From: Xiphophorus maculatus
Taxonomy: Eukaryota > Chordata > Actinopteri > Cyprinodontiformes > Poeciliidae
Direction: 5' to 3'
DNA length: 64,000 bases
NCBI RefSeq assembly: GCF_002775205.1
Contig: NC_036461.1
Location: forward strand, 15,537,015 to 15,601,014
The notes beneath the pieces are model-generated. The model had not been told where the DNA came from. It did no database searches and was given only the letters and a program-made list of their open reading frames with translations. Below, one piece after another: positions 38,734 to 51,077 of the stretch. How positions within the stretch are numbered: position 1 is the first letter of the stretch; each line of letters begins with the position of its first letter. The position numbers and the translations under genes were made by a program.

Positions 38734-41700
38734 ATGGGATACCTTGAACTTAACGTTTCAATGGAGTCGAGGACAGGTGTGAAATTATTAGCATTGGCTA
38801 GCTCTTCATAGCATTTTAGGCTCCTCAAGTAATTCTTCTGAAGACTTTAGAAAAACAAACTGAAATAATTTTATTGGTTCTGCCTTGGACATATTATTTA
38901 CCAAATGAGGACGAATACGTCTTATTTATAATGCTGTGTTTCAATTAATTTCAAAAACATATGTTGAATGACTTTGCTGAATATATTGAAATACAGTTTT
39001 AAGTACATAGTATTTTCCTTAACTTACGTTTTGATATTATTTGCATATAGTTCATTAATTTTTTTACATTATCTGCTCATAAATGCCCATAAAAATAAAA
39101 TAATTATATTTAGATACTTCTTTTCTGGTATATATAGAAATGATTGATTTCCTCCTTTATCTTGTCATACAGAAAGCATACAAATATTTACATGTGCCTG
39201 CTATGCACCATCTGGTAATTTTTACTGTATGCAGCTGTCCAGTTTAACATTTGTGTATGTTTAAGGGAGTGTATCATCTGGACTAGAGGGCAGCTCTGGA
39301 GTGAGAAGGCAGAAAATAAAAAACATCCGTAAGTACTGGTAAACCCACTAAGGAACAGCAATTATCTATAGATTAGTTTTATAATTTATCTACCTGGAAT
39401 CTGATTTTAATGATTTTTATAGGTTTGGATAAGAAATTATTAGTATGTTCATTCCTTTTTTCCTTGTAATGTTGTTCACATTTGAATCCTGGCCACCTAG
39501 AAATATGTGACTTAAATTCATTTTCAACTTTAGGAACTGGTTCAAACAAATTGGGAATCTTGAAAATGTAACCCATAGAAGAATGACATTTTACATGATA
39601 AATGTTTAGAAATCATTTCTATTCATTACATTTTTTTTCTGTTTTTTTTTTTTTAGCTTTCTGTCCTCAGTCCTCCAGCAAAGCGGCTCAGTCCATCGTT
39701 AAAGATCACATGTTGTCCCATTATAAAAAGATTTACTCAGCTAAAGGTGAGCTACATTTTAGATATATGTTCAATAAAAGGTGAAGTAGCAGACTGCTAA
39801 CACACTTGATTACTTGATGATGACCTGATTACGACCTAGTATAACCACCTCTACATGGCAGTATGATTTAAAAACCATGGGACCTCTGAAAATATTTGGA
39901 GATGTTTACTCATAATACATCACACCAAAGTTGGCAAAAAACATAACACAGCATATCAGGAAACGCATGGTGGGGAAGTTATGATGATTTGACCTCAGTT
40001 TACAGGAACTTTCTTTTTACCACTTATCATTACAAAAACAGATCTTAGCATATTTAACTCTAATTAGGTTTCACTGTAATAATTATTATGTTTTTGTCTT
40101 TCTTTTGCAGCTACTATTGATACCTCTGCACCCAAAAGCTTGATGCAAAGTGTGAAGTGTAAGTACCCAATTATTAAACTGTGTTTCAATAAAAAAAAAA
40201 CTGATCATAAATTATATTGTTTTCCTTTTCTTTAGCAAAATTTTAAAACTACATTAGAATGCCTCGAATAGTAGCATTTATTGATGTTTTTAATGCATCA
40301 CTTATAAGTAGACATTTCATGCTAACACTATATAGACCTTGAAGTTAAATATAAAAATCTCAAATGACATTAAATTACTCAGTAATACTAAGCAGCTATA
40401 TATTTTTTCTTGCCCTCTGGTGGGAACTTGTTAAAACTACACATGTTTCTGTAGAGAAAAACGTTGCATAGATCAGGAACGTTTAATAAATTATTATTCA
40501 GTAAACAAAATTGACCCATGAAAGAATCAATATAATCCTTTAGCAGTTTAGCTTCTTTGGGTTTTGAGGTTATTAAAACGGGCCCAAAGTGATCTGTAAA
40601 ACTATAATTTTCTGTGCTTAATCAAAAACTTGACATTTATTTTGGAGATAAAAACATAAAAGTATAGAGGGCTGCCAGTGTTGTTCCTGCAAAACTAATT
40701 GGGCATCTACAAGTTGACTTAAAGCTAAGCCAGGACATTTTTAGGACAGTGTCCTCCTTGATTGATTCATACCTACACAAAGTTTTCTTCTCCTGTCTTT
40801 GGATTGATTTAAAGTTTTTCCAAACAATACCTAAAACATGATTACAACTTAGTTTTACATTTACAATGGTCCATTGATGATTGTGAGAGGTCTAAATTAG
40901 TTTGTGTTGAGGTTTTTTTTAATGGTCTTCACACTTGTTTACAGACAATGATCAGATCAGAAAGCAACAGCAGAAGAAAGATGATCGTCCTTCTTCAGCT
41001 TTCTCTTCTTCACATAGGAATAGCAGAACGTCCTGCTTCTCAGCGCAAGTATGAGATTACATTTTACTCTGTTCATTTGGTTGTTGGTGCTTTGCAAAAC
41101 AATATTGTATGACTTTAAACTTGCTTCCTTCCTCAACTCTTGATAAAACGCATCTTTCATTTATCTGAGCAGTATGATGAGAACCCCTACCACTTCTCAA
41201 GAAGCTCCATCGTCGCCTCCACCCCGAGATTAAACAGCTCCGTCAATGCCAAGGACATTGTTTACCCATCCTGTTCAGTCAATTCCCATTATGCGCGCCC
41301 GTCATCAGAGAGAAGATACCGAAGCCCTGACACAACTTTTCAAAGAAAGCAGTCCACATGTTCGCTGGTAGCTTCAAGAGATCAGGTTTGCTACAACACC
41401 TTCCAGGATCCTGTAAAGAAGACGTACAGTGGAGACTTGCTCGAAAAACATTCCCAGCACTTTACCCAAAAGAAACCATTTACTCCCAAGACCCTGAAGT
41501 CAGATAAGAGTTCATACCTGTCAAGATATCGCTACTACAGAGGACCACAGATTAAATCGTCTCAGGATGACAGCAACTCAAAACTGTTAGGTGGAGAGAC
41601 AGTTGGTCAAAGGTACTTTAAATGAAGAAAATAATTTCTTAAGTAATCTAATAGTGACTTAAATACAGTGCTTTGAAAATTATTAAACTTTTTCACATTT

Positions 41701-44700
41701 TGTAACATTAGAACAACAAACTTTAATGTGTTTTTGTAGGTTTTATTGCAGTAGACTAACCCAATATGGTGCATAATTATGAAGTGGAAGAAAAATTATA
41801 CATAGTGTTAAAAAAAACGCAATAAAAAAATCTGACAAGTGTGACATGCACTTGTCAGATTGCATGTCAATCTGACAAGCAATTGACCTTTTCACCCCTA
41901 AATTCAATCCTTTGCGTGCAATTGCCTTAGGAAGTCATCTAATTGTTACTAGTCTGTCTGTGTGTAATTTAATAAATATAGCTGGTTTCTGAAGGTCTTC
42001 AAGGTTTCTAGGAAAACCTTTGTCAATAAACAACATCATAAGGACAAAGGAGATGTAAAATTAGATCTAAATCCTACTCATAATCTGGCATTGTTTGAAA
42101 ACTGATGTTCAGAAAAGCTCTCCAAGCAATCAGACAGTGACTGTGTTCTTACATAAAAAATAATGGGTAAAACGTATTGTGAACTTCTCAATTATGCCTC
42201 TCATAGTGTTAGCACAAAAAAATAGTCAAATATATTAACGTTTGTGGTTGAAGTTGTATAAAATATGAAAAAGGCTCATTGGGTATTTATACAGTTTTTC
42301 TATAGATGTAATTTTTTGTCTTACCATCTGTATAATTGTTTTTTTTCTTTTTATGCAGCTCAGACCACAAGGAATACACTGAAAAACCTGATGGCCCGTC
42401 CCAGGTAAGTTTAAATATTTGATATTGAAGAGAAATTTGTCCTTGAGGGTCAGTGCAATACAAAGTTTAGGTGGCTCTCTGGTCCTACACTCCTGCGTCC
42501 AATAGATGACATACCTTTTAGCATGGGATCAGGTTCTTCAGAGTCCTGCTTATAACCTGATTAATTTGATTCCAGTCCGTTGCAGGACTCCAGCACCTGA
42601 GGACAGGGGTGTGTGACACCGTCCAGTAAATAATGTCCTCAACTTAACTCCTTTGTTTATTTGTGTTTAAGGGCTATGAAATCTTTTTAAAAATCCTTTT
42701 TCTTAAAAGTAACTTTTATGATTTATCGAAAATGAATTCATGAACCAATGCTATTGCTAATGATTCTGTTCTTAATGTGTTTTTTTCCCCTTTATCACCC
42801 TCTTGTTGAGTGGGTCATGCAAAATCTGTGCTGGCTGCGTTTCTCAACAATGTCTTGTGGTGAAATATCAGAGAAAAACAAAGCAGAAACCGTTAGGATA
42901 AATACTTTCCACAACAGAGATGAGTTATAATGAAATCTTGCCTGTTTTCATTTCCTGTTCTGCCTTGTTTTACAGGAATATTCCACAGAGCACGAATGGT
43001 CTGAAGATGAGGTCACTGGTTCTTACTTACCACCATTACAACATGAGCATAAAATGAAAAGCAGGGACAATTCTTTCTTTGACTCCTCATCCAGGTGAAA
43101 CAATGCAGTAGGTTAGACATGTAGCATTTGTTTTAGATGTTATCTAGATAAGTTGACAAAAAGTTCAAGTATACTTGTGTCCTGCTTTTGCAGGTTCTCT
43201 CCAGAAGTTGGAAAGTCCCCTATTAGAAGCCGTATTTTGGCCGAGTAAGTTCCCCTTGGTGTCCAAACAGACGAGGTTTTGACAAAAAAAGAATATTTAC
43301 ACACAATTTCCAAGCGTGGCCAAATAATAATACTTTACCAAAATACAAACTGTAAAGAAAATCAACACCTTTAATTAAAATGTTTCTATTTGTTTGGCAA
43401 CAGAGAAGAAGAATTGCTGTACCTTGAATTCATTTCTTCTGTGACTGAGGACATCCTGTCCAGGGGCCACATCTCTGACAGGTTTCTTTTTAATTGTCTT
43501 TGCCACAAATATATATTTCCTTGAAAATGTATTTAATACCCTTGACCTTTATTAGATTTTGTCCCATTACAATCACTAAGTATTTCATTGGGGTTGTATA
43601 TGATGGACACAAAGCACAAAATAAACACAAAAGGGAAAGAATTGTGAAGTGGAAGGAAAGGGACGCATGGTTTTCAAAATTTGTTCTAATAGAGATTAGG
43701 AAAGCATGGCATGCATTTCTGTTCAGCCCCTTTGAGTTAATACTTTGTTGAACCATCTATTACTGCAATTAGAGCTAGAAGTCTGTTGTCTGTATTTAGA
43801 TGGAATAAAGAACATCTGTAAACACAATTTTCAAGACCTGTTAAAGATTTTAACTTTAAGTATAAAGTTTAGTATAAACTTAAGTAAGTTTAAGTATAAA
43901 CTTTGACTGAACTGTAGTAATACATAGAAATTATTTGATTTGAGCTGCTCCTATTTTATCTCCGAATATCTCTTGGTTTAGGACCAAGTCCTGCTTCAAT
44001 GTGGGGATGTTGCTTTTAAGGGATGACATTGTGTTTTACATGTTGGGCAAAAAGTTCAGTTTTGGTTCCATCTGACTGGAGCATCTTCTTCCCTACATGG
44101 CATGTGACAAACTGCAAACGGTCTAATAAAAGAATTACTTTCTCGTTGCTGCTCATCCATAAATGTCAGATTTGGGAAATGCATTAATAATAACTGTTCT
44201 GTGAATGGATTCCTCTACCCAAGCCTTGGATCTCTGGATCTCCATAGTTACTGTGACCCTCTTGGCTACTTCTCTGTTTAATGTTCACCAAGCCTGGCCT
44301 GTCATTAGAGGTGGCAATATGTTTTTGTGGTTTGCAGCTGTGCCAAAACCTTTCCATTTCCTGTTGATGAATTAAACAGTTCTCTGTGAGACGCTAAAGG
44401 TTTGGGAAATCTTCTTGAAACCTAAACTTCCTTTAAACCACTACATATAATTATCCCTGAACCTTTTGGTGTTTTCTGACAACAGTTATAGACATTCATA
44501 AAACCTCCTTCATCTTCATGACAGATGTCATGTTATGTTTATGACAGTGTCATGTCAGTTTTATGCACACCCTGTCAAATAAAGTGTTACCCAATTTGGA
44601 TTTGGATTGGCTGGATTTGTACTGAGATTAAATAATGGTGTATTCTCTTTGTTCTGGGAAGTTGAATTTTCCAAAATCTCAGCCAGAAAAAACTCAAGAA

Positions 44701-45980
44701 AACTCCCTGAAGTTGGAATTTTTGGGGGGGGGAGTCATAATGCTAAGCAAACCTGAATTTATGACCTAGTATGGGTTTGCGAAATATGTTCTCTAAGTTT
44801 AATGTTCCAATTTAACCAGTGGAAAGATGCTCCTTTTGTGTTTCAAAGCTTAAAACTGAGAGAAATATGTTTTTGGTTTGTATTGCTAACAGTGGTTAGC
44901 ACCAAAGCAAAACCCTGTTTTTTTAAACTTACACTCTCAACTAAAGAGTTCTGACTTCCAAGAAAACTTGAACATGGCAACATGGTTGAACTGGACTTCA
45001 TTTTGGGGTATTACAGTAAAAAGGACTGAAAACAAATGCACAGTATTTTATTTGAGAAAGAAAAAGTTTTGTAAACCATGTATGAATATGGGATGGATTT
45101 TTCATCCTGGATGATAGATGGATGGATATAGAAGTCTCATTTTATTGATTGGTGATTGTTAAATTGAACAGCTATCAGTTTGATAGAATATGTAGAGTTT
45201 AATATATTTATGTTTTTGAAAGGATGCTCAATCGGGTGATGAATCAACATATTGAAATGAATCTGCATCGGCTTGATGAGGTAACTGTATAGCTTAAATA
45301 ATATGTCAAATATGTTAAATAAGTATTGTTTACTGCTTAAGAAGATCCTCCTATGCTTATTTTTTCAGGGTAAAATGCGCCATCTTCTGGAAGTGTTGAA
45401 TAATGAGTTTGAGGAACCATTCGACATATCCACTTCAACTAAAGTCCCTCTGAAACATGGGAAAGCTTTACTTGATTCTGTATTTTCACATTTTAAATTT
45501 GGGCCTAAGCCAGTAGAGACTAAAGAAGACGATGACGTCATTACTCATGCCTTACAAATTAATCATCCTGATTTGTCAGATTATGACGATCTTCCGTGGG
45601 TTTCTACACGCCCATGCTCTCCTGTAAGAACTGCTTCTTCAACCAAAACAAGGGCAGAGGATGAGAAGAAAGAGAATGATGAAGAAGGTGTTGGCTTAAA
45701 GTTTTGTAGTGGTGATCTTATAGACAGTAGTCAAGACAGTCAAGAGGACTTTCTTCAGACAGATATCACTGAAATGAATGTCCAGAATGAAAACTGTGAG
45801 CACACCACTACGAGCAGTGATGTGAACCAAAGTGATAAGCTGTCTAAGGAGGCAGAGGATCTGGGAAACATTTTGTCAGAGTCGTTGCATATGTCTAGCA
45901 AAACAGACTCTGAAAACGTAGTAGCTGCTGAGGAGACAAACACAAACCAACATGAAGATGTCAGTGATGATGACTTCTGA
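38734..45980 (+). CDS. spata7: Spermatogenesis-associated protein 7 (ciliary protein)
   Basis: Twelve coding exons: 38734-38776, 39266-39328, 39657-39746, 40111-40158, 40945-41048, 41173-41612, 42359-42404, 42976-43094, 43194-43244, 43404-43481, 45223-45280 and 45369-45980. The sum is 1752 bases, 583 residues; human SPATA7 is about 599. Diagnostic blocks are KYNDQIRKQQQKKDD (about 101-115), SGDLLEKHSQHF (202-213), PFTPKTLKSDKSSYLSRYRYY (218-238), EEELLYLEFISSVTEDIL (about 336-353) and KMRHLLEVL. In mammals the protein sits in the photoreceptor connecting cilium, binds RPGRIP1, and is lost in LCA3 retinal dystrophy. The N-terminus is less certain: ATG 38734 opens MGYLELNVSMESRTG and an internal ATG at 38761 is an alternative. 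The C-terminal third is acidic and poorly conserved. Introns 6 and 10 carry decayed Tc1 copies. Confidence 0.9.
41660..42065 (+). mobile_element. Decayed Tc1-like fragment in spata7 intron 6
   Basis: CTTTTTCACATTTTGTAACA (41688), GGTGCATAATTATGAAGTGG (41768) and the later AGGAAGTCATCTAATTG and GTCTGTGTGTAATTTAATAA follow the order of a Tc1-family end and 5' flank. A local triplication of CTTGTCAGATTG / AATCTGACAAG near 41835-41880 lies inside. Confidence 0.55.
43540..44640 (-). mobile_element. Near full-length decayed Tc1-like transposon in spata7 intron 10
   Basis: The plus-strand left end (43545-43680) has ATTTTGTCCCATTACAATCA and ATTGTGAAGTGGAAGG. On the minus strand, 44110-44025 reads VGKKMLQSDGTKTELFAQ, the block around the first catalytic Asp, with Gly where SDE has Glu. 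Further on, 44270-44330 and 44380-44420 carry decayed remains of the N-terminal DNA-binding region. Many frame breaks; no active product. Confidence 0.75.
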
Positions 45981-46303
45981 GCTGTGCTGTACTCAGGGAT
46001 TGAATGCGGTTTTTATATTCGGTTCTCAGATGATGTTGTTTCAGACTGAACTAACAAAGGGTATTCTTGAAGATTTGTGAAAGTCATTTAGCACTGGTTA
46101 TGTCTTACAAGGCACATTAAGAAGGTGTTTCATTTGTGTTTTAGTCTTTTTAATGATTTGTTTTCTTTTAAAGTTCAATGAAAATGTTCCTGTTTTTGAG
46201 AAATCTTTAAACTGGGGTTGTACTTGACCATAACTGTAGTTAAGATATTATCAGTGTTATTTAAAAAAAATAATATGCAGATTTCTGAAGCTTAGATGTG
46301 TGA

Positions 46304-46309
46304 AATAAA
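46304..46309 (+). terminator. Polyadenylation signal, spata7
   Basis: AATAAA about 325 bases after the spata7 stop. Further AATAAA hexamers lie at 46455-46460 and 46552-46557. Confidence 0.6.
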
Positions 46310-46599
46310 TAGTTTCACAAAAAAAAAAACTTTTTATGTGAAAACTTAGAAATGGTATCTGCCAGAAAAAAGCCCCGTTAGTTTATTTGCATTGCCCACT
46401 CATGCGTAAGCCCATGTGCAGCTGTGGCATATGCACTTGTTTTAACTATGTATTAATAAAATGCAACAGGCTATACGTTTGTTAAGTTTGCCTTTTTATG
46501 CTTTTGATATGTAGCTTTTATGAGCTTCACCAGAAAGTGTCTTCTGTTTGCAATAAATTGTTTCTTCTTGAGTTTTGTAAGTTTTCGTCTGTGTCTTAA

Positions 46600-47260
46600 A
46601 ACGCTCGTATAACCCGAAGAGTTAATAATCGCGTCTTGGGAAATTTAGCAAACAAATAAAACTCTGGACAGCATCATGTGTGTGATTAAAGTCACTGGGT
46701 GAACTGCGAGTCTATGCAAAAGGTAAACAAACATGTCCGCGGACAGCAGTTCGTGACAGCTGTCCGGTTTCTGGCATTTTCACCGCTCAGCATTCCAGCT
46801 GTCTGATGTCATGCCACTGAAAAGCCCCGCATATTCCTCCGCCGCTAAGGGACTACAACGAATTTGAATAAAGTTTTCAAATAAAATATTAACACCCACA
46901 TAGGTTGTGTGTATTCAGAGTGGACTGCTAGTGTTTTTTCCACTTTAGGTAGAAATGTAGGTGGGCACTAAAGCGTATGTACTAAATGTACAGCAGCGCG
47001 GAGGAAGACAGAGTCCACTTGTTGCTCTTCCAATCCCAGGAAGCGACACACGCTTGGAACTTTAGCGAACTGTTGGGCCAAGAGAGGCATGGAGTTGCTG
47101 CGTTACTTCAGGTCTACGGACTAACTACAGTCTAGTAAAAGTCTCACTCAAAATCAAAAAAGTATCCGAAGAGTTGTTCTCAGCAGGGATCGATGACGAG
47201 ATCTTTAAGGAGCTGATATAATTTGGACTTTTAAATGGCATCTCTTGGCTAACGGTAAAG
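46600..47260 (+). promoter_or_regulatory. Likely ptpn21 promoter and non-coding first exon
   Basis: This stretch has more CpG and less AT than its surroundings. TAACG|GTAAAG near 47257 would serve as a donor for a non-coding first exon, joining an acceptor such as ATATCAG near 50957 upstream of the coding start. Start and end of the exon cannot be fixed from sequence. Confidence 0.4.
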
Positions 47261-48127
47261 TTAACACCTTTTTTCTTTCCAAAATATTTACCGGCGACGT
47301 CAGCCTCCCGAGGGTGTAGTCTATTTGCTGGAACAGAAGTTAGCTGGCTAGCTAGCAAGAGTTGGCTGGTAAATTGAATGACTTTGAAATATAGCAAAGG
47401 AAAATGGGGATTAGTTATAGAAGACGCCACATTATTTGTCCAGCTAATTTGAATATAGTTGTTTGAATTATTTAATAGAATGTGAGATTTAATCTGCGTG
47501 GAGTTAATGAGAAGGCACTGTTTTTGTTTTGGTATGTTTTTCGAATCACAGGTTCTAGCTGTAGGACAAGGCTATTTCCCGGGAGGGGATTATCCAAGCA
47601 AAAGCCTGAAAAATGATAAACGTAGGTCAGGCGGTGGAATTAAAATATTTGTGCAACTGTATGTTTTTTTTCTTCCAAATGAGCATTAAAACAGCTAAAA
47701 ACTGAATGAATGAGGGATAAAAAAAAAAAAATCATGTCAACAAGGTTTGTAAAGTAGAAAATGCAGCTCTGAAGATGACGTAAAACTGTGTTTGTCTGGA
47801 TTATGACACCAGAAGAAATGACTTCTCCCACAAGTATCATACATTTTTAGATGAATCACTCTTCCTCACCTCTTACCCCAGGTTTTTAGGAGTCTGCAGC
47901 TGCAGCTCCGGGACCGCATCTGGCTCGTTTAGCAGTTTTCTGTGTTTTCATGAAAGATCTACATAATTTTGTACTTCAGAATGACATTAGTATTGAAATA
48001 TTTTCTTTTTTTTTTTCCATGTTTAAAAAGCAAACTGTATTTTCCCTCCCTTCAGTTTCCACAAATATGACATGTTCAGTTTAAGAAAAAAGAGTTTATT
48101 CTCAATCTTAAACATTGGCTGAGTGTA
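47261..48127 (+). other. ptpn21 first intron, part upstream of the transposon
   Basis: No exon or recognisable element. The 63-codon frame at 47498 has no similarity I can name. Confidence 0.4.
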
Positions 48128-48129
48128 TA

Positions 48130-48390
48130 CAACCCCTGGCAAAAAGTATGGAATCACCAGTCTTGGATGAGCACTCATTCAGACATTTCATGCTGTAAAA
48201 CAAACTCAGATCAAAAACATGATACAATATTAAGGTCGTTCCAAAGTGCAACTTGTTGGCCTTCAGGAACACTCAAAGAAATGAAGAGAAAACATTGTGG
48301 AAGTCAGTGAATGATACTTTAATTGACCAAACACAGGGAAATAAATATGGAATCACTCAATTCTGAGGAAAAAAGTATGGAATCATGAAA
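48130..48390. repeat. Left long terminal inverted repeat of the Tc1 element
   Basis: Pairs with 49600-49862 over most of its length; the outer end begins CAACCCCTGGCA. Confidence 0.85.
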
Positions 48391-48424
48391 AACGCATAAA
48401 CAAAAGACCATTCAAAATACATCA

Positions 48425-49552
48425 CTAGTATTTAGTTGCACCACCTTTGGCTTTTATAACAGCTTTCAGTCTGTGAGGCATGGACTTGATGAGTGACAAA
48501 CAGTATTCTGCATCAATTTGGTGCCAACTCTCTTTGATAGCAGTTGCCAGATCAGCTTTGCTGGTTGGACCCTTCTTGTGGACCATTTTTTTCAATCTCC
48601 ACCACAGGTTTTCAATTGGGTTGAGATCTGGACTATTTGCAGGCCATGACATCGACTGAATGTGTCTTTCTTCAAGGAATGCCTTCACTGTTTTTGCCCG
48701 ATGGCACGATGCATTGTCATCTTGGAAAATTATTTCATCATCACCAAACATCTGTTTAATTGAAGGGATGAGAAAACTGTCCAACATGTCAATGTAAACT
48801 TGTGCATTGATAGAAGAATTAACCACAGTCATCTCCCCAGTGCCTTTGCCTGACATGCAGCCCCATATCATCAAGGACTGTGGAAATTTGGTTGTTTTCT
48901 TCAGGCAGGCCTCTTCATAAATCTCACTGGAACGGCACCAAACAAAAGTTCCAGCATCATCACCTTGTCCAATGCAGATTCTTGACTCATCACTGAAGAC
49001 AACTTTCATCCAGTCATCCACAGTCCATGATTGCCTCTCCTTAGCCCATTGGAGTCTCGTTCTTTTATGTTTAGGTGTCAATGCTGGTTTTCGTTTAGCT
49101 TTCCTGTATTGAAATCCCATCTCCTTTAGGCGATTTCTTACAGTTCGGTCACATACATTGACTCCAACTTCCTCCCATTTATGCTTCATCTGTTTAGTTG
49201 TACTTTTTCGGTTTTCAAGACAAATGGCCTTAAGTTGTTTGTCTTGATGCTTTGATGTCTTTCTTGGTCTACCAGTACGCTTGGCTTTAACAACCATTCC
49301 ATGCTGTTTGTATTTGGTCCATATCTTGGATACAGCTGACTGTGAACAGCCCACATCTTTAGCAACCATGCGTGAAGGGTTACCTTCCTCAAGAAGTTTC
49401 ACAATCCTCTCTTTTGTTTCAAGGGACATTTCTCTTGTTGGAGCCATGGTTCTCACCACTCCACTTCGTCCAGCAGCCCTCCAAGGTGTCATGACTGCAG
49501 GTGTTTTGAACTGCACACTAACGGGCACATCTAATCTGGGGCAGGTGTCCAT
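48425..49552 (-). CDS. Tc1-family DD34E transposase
   Basis: Uninterrupted frame of 375 codons. Catalyses cut-and-paste movement of the element by binding the inverted repeats. Seen: paired-like helix-turn-helix (about residues 42-85, KERIVKLLEEGNPS and QSAVSKIWTKY); an AT-hook-like GRPRK at 94-98; a second helix-turn-helix (about 107-150); and the DDE domain with FSDES (Asp188), QDDN (Asp279) and NPIENLWW (Glu314), with exactly 34 residues between the last two. The usual family length is about 340, so Met36 (MAPTREMSL) is the likelier start, giving 340 residues. All catalytic residues are present and no stop or frameshift is seen. Confidence 0.92.
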   Translation of the reverse strand: MDTCPRLDVPVSVQFKTPAVMTPWRAAGRSGVVRTMAPTREMSLETKERIVKLLEEGNPSRMVAKDVGCSQSAVSKIWTKYKQHGMVVKAKRTGRPRKTSKHQDKQLKAICLENRKSTTKQMKHKWEEVGVNVCDRTVRNRLKEMGFQYRKAKRKPALTPKHKRTRLQWAKERQSWTVDDWMKVVFSDESRICIGQGDDAGTFVWCRSSEIYEEACLKKTTKFPQSLMIWGCMSGKGTGEMTVVNSSINAQVYIDMLDSFLIPSIKQMFGDDEIIFQDDNASCHRAKTVKAFLEERHIQSMSWPANSPDLNPIENLWWRLKKMVHKKGPTSKADLATAIKESWHQIDAEYCLSLIKSMPHRLKAVIKAKGGATKY

Positions 49553-49599
49553 TTAGGGAAAGGAAATAGACTGGGTGTGTCCTTTTTTTTCTACCTCCA

Positions 49600-49862
49600 A
49601 TTTGAGTGATTCCACACTTTTTTCCTCAGAATTGAGTGATTCCATATTTATTTCCCTGTGCTTGGTCAATAAAAGTATCATTCACTGACTCCCACAATAG
49701 TTTCTCTTCATTTCTTTGAGTGTTCCTGAAAGCCAACAAGTTGCACTTTGGAACGACCTTAATATTGTATCATGTTTTTGATCTGAGTTTGTTTTACAGC
49801 ATGAAATGTCTGAATGAGTGCTCATCCAAGACTGGTGAGTCCATACTTTTTGCCAGGGGTTG
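49600..49862. repeat. Right long terminal inverted repeat of the Tc1 element
   Basis: Reverse complement of the left arm with few differences, for example GTGAGTCC here where the left arm gives GGTGATTCC. Confidence 0.85.
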
Positions 49863-49864
49863 TA

Positions 49865-51077
49865 TTTCTTTGATTGAACAATAAAACGTTTATATTTACA
49901 GAAAACGTTATTTGTATGAAGGGTTATGCATGTTTTATAGCTCTAGACTAATTTATTACAAGCAAGGAAGAAGTTACTTTGTACTGTAAAGATTGTTGAC
50001 CCATGAGAAGAGCTAGCACCATTTTTTCTGTGGGTGGAGGAAAGAAAAGCTTGTTGTTGCCTAGATATTTAAGTGACACACTGGGAAAACACAGATGTAA
50101 ATATTTTCAGGTAACATATTTTATTTTACTTTATTTTTTCTTGACCAATTTCTATTTTTAAAGTGTTCTGATAAGTTTGATAACACTGTTAATTTTTGGA
50201 AATGAATATGAAAATGTAGCAAAAATAAAAGATTTCTCAGTTTCATTAGCACGCACAGTTTAATGCATACCAATATTTTGTTTGATGTTATTTCCATTTT
50301 GCTCAAATAGAAATAAATGAATACTGTAAGATTTTTTTATTAAAATATATTTTCACAAAATCAAGAAAACACTGAAATGTCTACCTTAATTTGTTCTAAT
50401 GCATTACATTTGCAAAATATAATTTATACAAAATTTTTGACCAGTTTAGATTTAGGAAAACATGCTACTGCTATGACAGTGATTGAAAATTAGTCTCATT
50501 TTCTTCATTACTCTCTCTTCCATTGTGTTTCTATCCCTCATATTTTTTGTGTACTGGGAATACATTTTCAAACAATTAAGTGCAATAAACTTATTTTTTG
50601 TCATTAAAGTACATTTGACATTACATTGTTTGTTTTTCAACATGCAAAAAAACAGTAGGCTGACATTTGCTGCAGGATTTATTGCTGTTCTCATAATGCA
50701 AACTGATCTATTTAGTCACATAGTTTAATTAGAGAACTGATGCTGTGTTAGCTTCTCAAAGGAGTGCATCATTTTTTAGTATTTTAACCACTGCCTGAAA
50801 TAAGTGCCCAGGGATAGCGAGAGTTGGGGCTACTAAGGGTAGTATTAGAGTTGCTTTGTGACAAGTAGCAAGAAATATTTTTTGTTATACAGAGTTTTGT
50901 TGTCCCTCTATACTCGTGTACTCAGCGCATGTTTTGTCTTTCTCCTCTCGCATATCAGAGCTGACATTAAATGATGATCCTCATGACTTGAGACTTTCTC
51001 ACTGTGTTGGAGCGAACACCAGAAGGGAGTACTTCCTCTGGACGACAAGACAACGCCACCTGTGAAACGAGTAAATC
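49865..51077 (+). other. ptpn21 first intron, downstream part, and 5' UTR
   Basis: AT-rich intron with no exon visible until about 50958, where ATATCAG is a plausible acceptor for the 5' UTR exon leading to ATG 51078. Confidence 0.45.

Larger units (their letters stand above)
48130..49862 (-). mobile_element. Structurally complete Tc1/mariner transposon
   Basis: The element is 1733 bases and starts and ends with CAACCCCTGGCAAAAAGTAT in inverted orientation. It is flanked by TA on both sides (48128-48129 and 49863-49864), the Tc1/mariner target duplication. The inverted repeats are long, about 225-260 bases, and carry internal copies of the outer TATGGAATCA string near 48347 and 48379 and in the right arm, which is the IR/DR arrangement of many fish Tc1 elements. 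The arms differ at few positions by eye, and the transposase frame is open, so the insertion looks recent. It sits in the presumed first intron of ptpn21. Confidence 0.93.
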
